Origin: Sulfurimonas sp.
GTDB lineage: Bacteria > Campylobacterota > Campylobacteria > Campylobacterales > Sulfurimonadaceae
Direction: 5' to 3'
DNA: 64,000 nt
Assembly (NCBI GenBank): GCA_028687935.1
Contig: JAQTZE010000012.1
Span: 1-64,000, forward strand
This document shows positions 62,591 through 64,000 of the stretch, piece after piece. The translations under genes and the position numbers were made by a program. The notes under the pieces are model-generated. The model was not told the DNA's origin. It made no database searches and was given only the letters and a program-made list of their open reading frames with translations. How positions within the stretch are numbered: position 1 is the first letter of the stretch; the number at the start of each line of letters is the position of its first letter.

Positions 62591-64000
62591 TCAACCATCT
62601 GTAAGGAGAGTTCCATAAACTTCAAATTCGATTACACCAACATATGCTACATCACCACTAGCATTACTTCCTGTATATCTTAAATAGCGAGCATTATAGC
62701 TAGGATTTGTAATAATATCTTGAATGGTCGCACCAGAAAAATTTGCTGTACCACTATGTTGTTGAGTCCAGTCTACATTATTAGTTGAGGATTCAATAGT
62801 ATAGGTTCTTGTTTGTGAAGGCAAGAAAGAGAGTGCCTCGATTTGATATACACTTCCTAAATCAATAACAAATGATATACTCAGACTACTTTCCCAGCTA
62901 TACCAAACAGTGGAATAGTTTCCGTCTGTTACATTACTAGGAGTGCCCGAAACAACATTTGTCAATGCAGTTACGCTTGTATTGAGAGCTATATTGTTTC
63001 TGTTTTGAATACAGCGGACAGGATAACCAAAACCAGGGTTATAATCATTTGTTCCAAAATAATTTTCACCGAAGTAAATGCGAGAAGAGAAGCCGTTGTT
63101 AACACTTGATGACCATAAAATGCTGCCAGGGGTTGTATCCCCGTCACGTTCTTCTAAAGCACCAGTACTATAGTTACGAATACCTGATGAGGGCAATTTC
63201 AAAAAGTTACTAAAAGCACCTGCTCTATCTGCTACCGGAGTGCTTGCTAATATTGTCTCATTTTCAAGTTCAGTGATAGTCGGTACTCTATATCCTGCTG
63301 GACAGATTGAGCTTCCGTCTGATTTACTCCAGCTTAGACTTCTTAAAATTCCAGTAGCATCATCTGTATTCCAAAAGCCGTTATTACTTAGTATAAAATC
63401 AGTTCCTGCGTTCATGAAGTCTGTTGCCAATGTCGTAGTGGTAGCGCTCGTGGCTATCTGATGCCCGTCAGTACCTCTTCCCCATTGGTAATAGTCACCG
63501 TAGCAGTGAGTGTCATTGATCGCCGTACAAGCTTGTGAAGCGCCTAAATTTCTATCGAGCCAAACTCTTGTGGTGTAAGGAGATGTAACAGTTCCATAGA
63601 GTATGCCGTTATGCAATATGCTTGCGTTTACGGTTACAACAACAGTATCTGTAGAAGTAGCTCCATCGTTGTCTGTGACTGTTAGGGTGATAGTATGCGT
63701 ACCTGCTGAGAAATCAGATTTTGGGAAAGAAATAGCTGTAGATAAGTTAGTATCCCCCTCGCTCCATACATAGCTTACGATGCTTCCATCAACATCACTG
63801 CTTAATGAAGCATTCAATCTCACTTCTACGCCTTGAGTGACATTTTTATCCAAGCCTGCATTCGCTATTGGTGTTTGGTTTTCTATATCTTTGATACAGC
63901 GAACATTAAATCCGTTAGCACGGGCGATAATATTAGTGTCATCGATATGATCAATGTAAAAAGCAAAGTTTCTAGAGAGAGTACCATCATTGTTGCGGTC
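62591..64000 (-). CDS. PKD and discoidin-domain exported protein, 5' end outside the window
   Basis: Open to the window edge: codons upstream of the TTG at 63853 continue in frame (GFNVRCIKD, NQTPIANAG). A PKD domain is visible (ANAGLDKNVTQGVEVRLNAS, GTHTITLTVTDNDGATSTD), then a FISUMP/DUF1566-like region (WGRGTDGHQIA, CPAGYRVPTITELE, GYPVRCIQNRN), and an F5/8-type C domain near the end (NVTDGNYSTVWYS, ARYLRYTGSN). Likely a large secreted carbohydrate-binding protein. The preceding repeat near 63900 echoes the same FISUMP ending. Confidence 0.75.
   Translation of the reverse strand, partial: DRNNDGTLSRNFAFYIDHIDDTNIIARANGFNVRCIKDIENQTPIANAGLDKNVTQGVEVRLNASLSSDVDGSIVSYVWSEGDTNLSTAISFPKSDFSAGTHTITLTVTDNDGATSTDTVVVTVNASILHNGILYGTVTSPYTTRVWLDRNLGASQACTAINDTHCYGDYYQWGRGTDGHQIATSATTTTLATDFMNAGTDFILSNNGFWNTDDATGILRSLSWSKSDGSSICPAGYRVPTITELENETILASTPVADRAGAFSNFLKLPSSGIRNYSTGALEERDGDTTPGSILWSSSVNNGFSSRIYFGENYFGTNDYNPGFGYPVRCIQNRNNIALNTSVTALTNVVSGTPSNVTDGNYSTVWYSWESSLSISFVIDLGSVYQIEALSFLPSQTRTYTIESSTNNVDWTQQHSGTANFSGATIQDIITNPSYNARYLRYTGSNASGDVAYVGVIEFEVYGTLLTDG

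Noticed and set aside
1..64000. Interpreting CTGCGTTT as a Chi or KOPS site
   Set aside because: Such sites are strongly strand-biased; here the two orientations are almost equal (about 42 and 35). The window may lie near a replication boundary, so this is not final.

Overview
The window looks like chromosomal DNA of a chemolithotrophic member of the Campylobacterota, closest in flavour to Sulfurimonas or its relatives. The base composition is moderately AT-rich, genes are tightly packed, and many genes overlap by 4 bp. Gene content points the same way: a SorAB-type sulfite dehydrogenase, a CetAB-like split energy-taxis pair, a Peb4/SurA-like chaperone, and many c-di-GMP and PAS/GAF signalling proteins. 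The species call is an inference from gene content only.

Layout: 0.1-4.0 kb holds an N-truncated EAL-HDOD protein, DbpA helicase, a YgjP-like metalloprotein and a degenerate PAS-GGDEF protein. 4.0-11.2 kb holds an acetyltransferase, an ABC-F ATPase, sulfite dehydrogenase with its cytochrome, an NlpE/META lipoprotein-like protein and Tex. 11.3-15.6 kb holds a CetB/CetA-like pair, a methyltransferase, an RBBP9-type hydrolase, a DUF234 protein and YwbE. 15.6-17.4 kb is a catalase segment bounded by a 17-bp direct repeat of the ywbE 3' end. 17.6-25.7 kb holds DoxX, an EF-hand protein, HD-GYP-like and GGDEF regulators, an ABC exporter, and a fusion of an OGT-type with a GT2 glycosyltransferase.

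25.7-36.0 kb is one ten-gene co-directional cluster. It makes activated sulfate (CysD, CysN, CysC, CysQ and a DUF2061-APS-kinase fusion) and also encodes an ATP-grasp ligase, a GNAT-BKACE fusion, a second acetyltransferase and a TIGR03032-TPR protein. No sulfate-reduction genes are present in the window, so PAPS-dependent modification is more likely than assimilation. 36.1-41.8 kb is a large autotransporter, a SET-domain-like protein and an OmpR-family response regulator. The response-regulator and autotransporter promoters carry the same 11-bp-period direct repeat at the same distance from the -10 box. 42.5-47.3 kb is a photosensory operon: a LOV-like winged-helix protein lacking the photoactive cysteine, a PAS-GGDEF cyclase, heme oxygenase, and a bacteriophytochrome with HD-GYP and GGDEF output.

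47.4-58.4 kb holds an outer-membrane protein, GltX, a chaperone, dCMP deaminase, tandem GAF proteins, ArsR/ArsB, a DUF4105 protein, a DUF3015 protein, MscL with a zinc ribbon, and a NifX-like protein. 58.5-64 kb holds a 44-residue exported peptide, tRNA-Ala, a thiol-redox/arsenic cluster, a rhodanese, and the 3' part of a PKD/discoidin exported protein. The two arsenic loci share an ArsR operator and promoter layout.

Across the whole window the octamer CTGCGTTT (or AAACGCAG) occurs about 75-80 times by manual count, in both orientations, inside and between genes. About two would be expected. This DNA-uptake-sequence-like pattern is the most striking signal not explained by any single gene.
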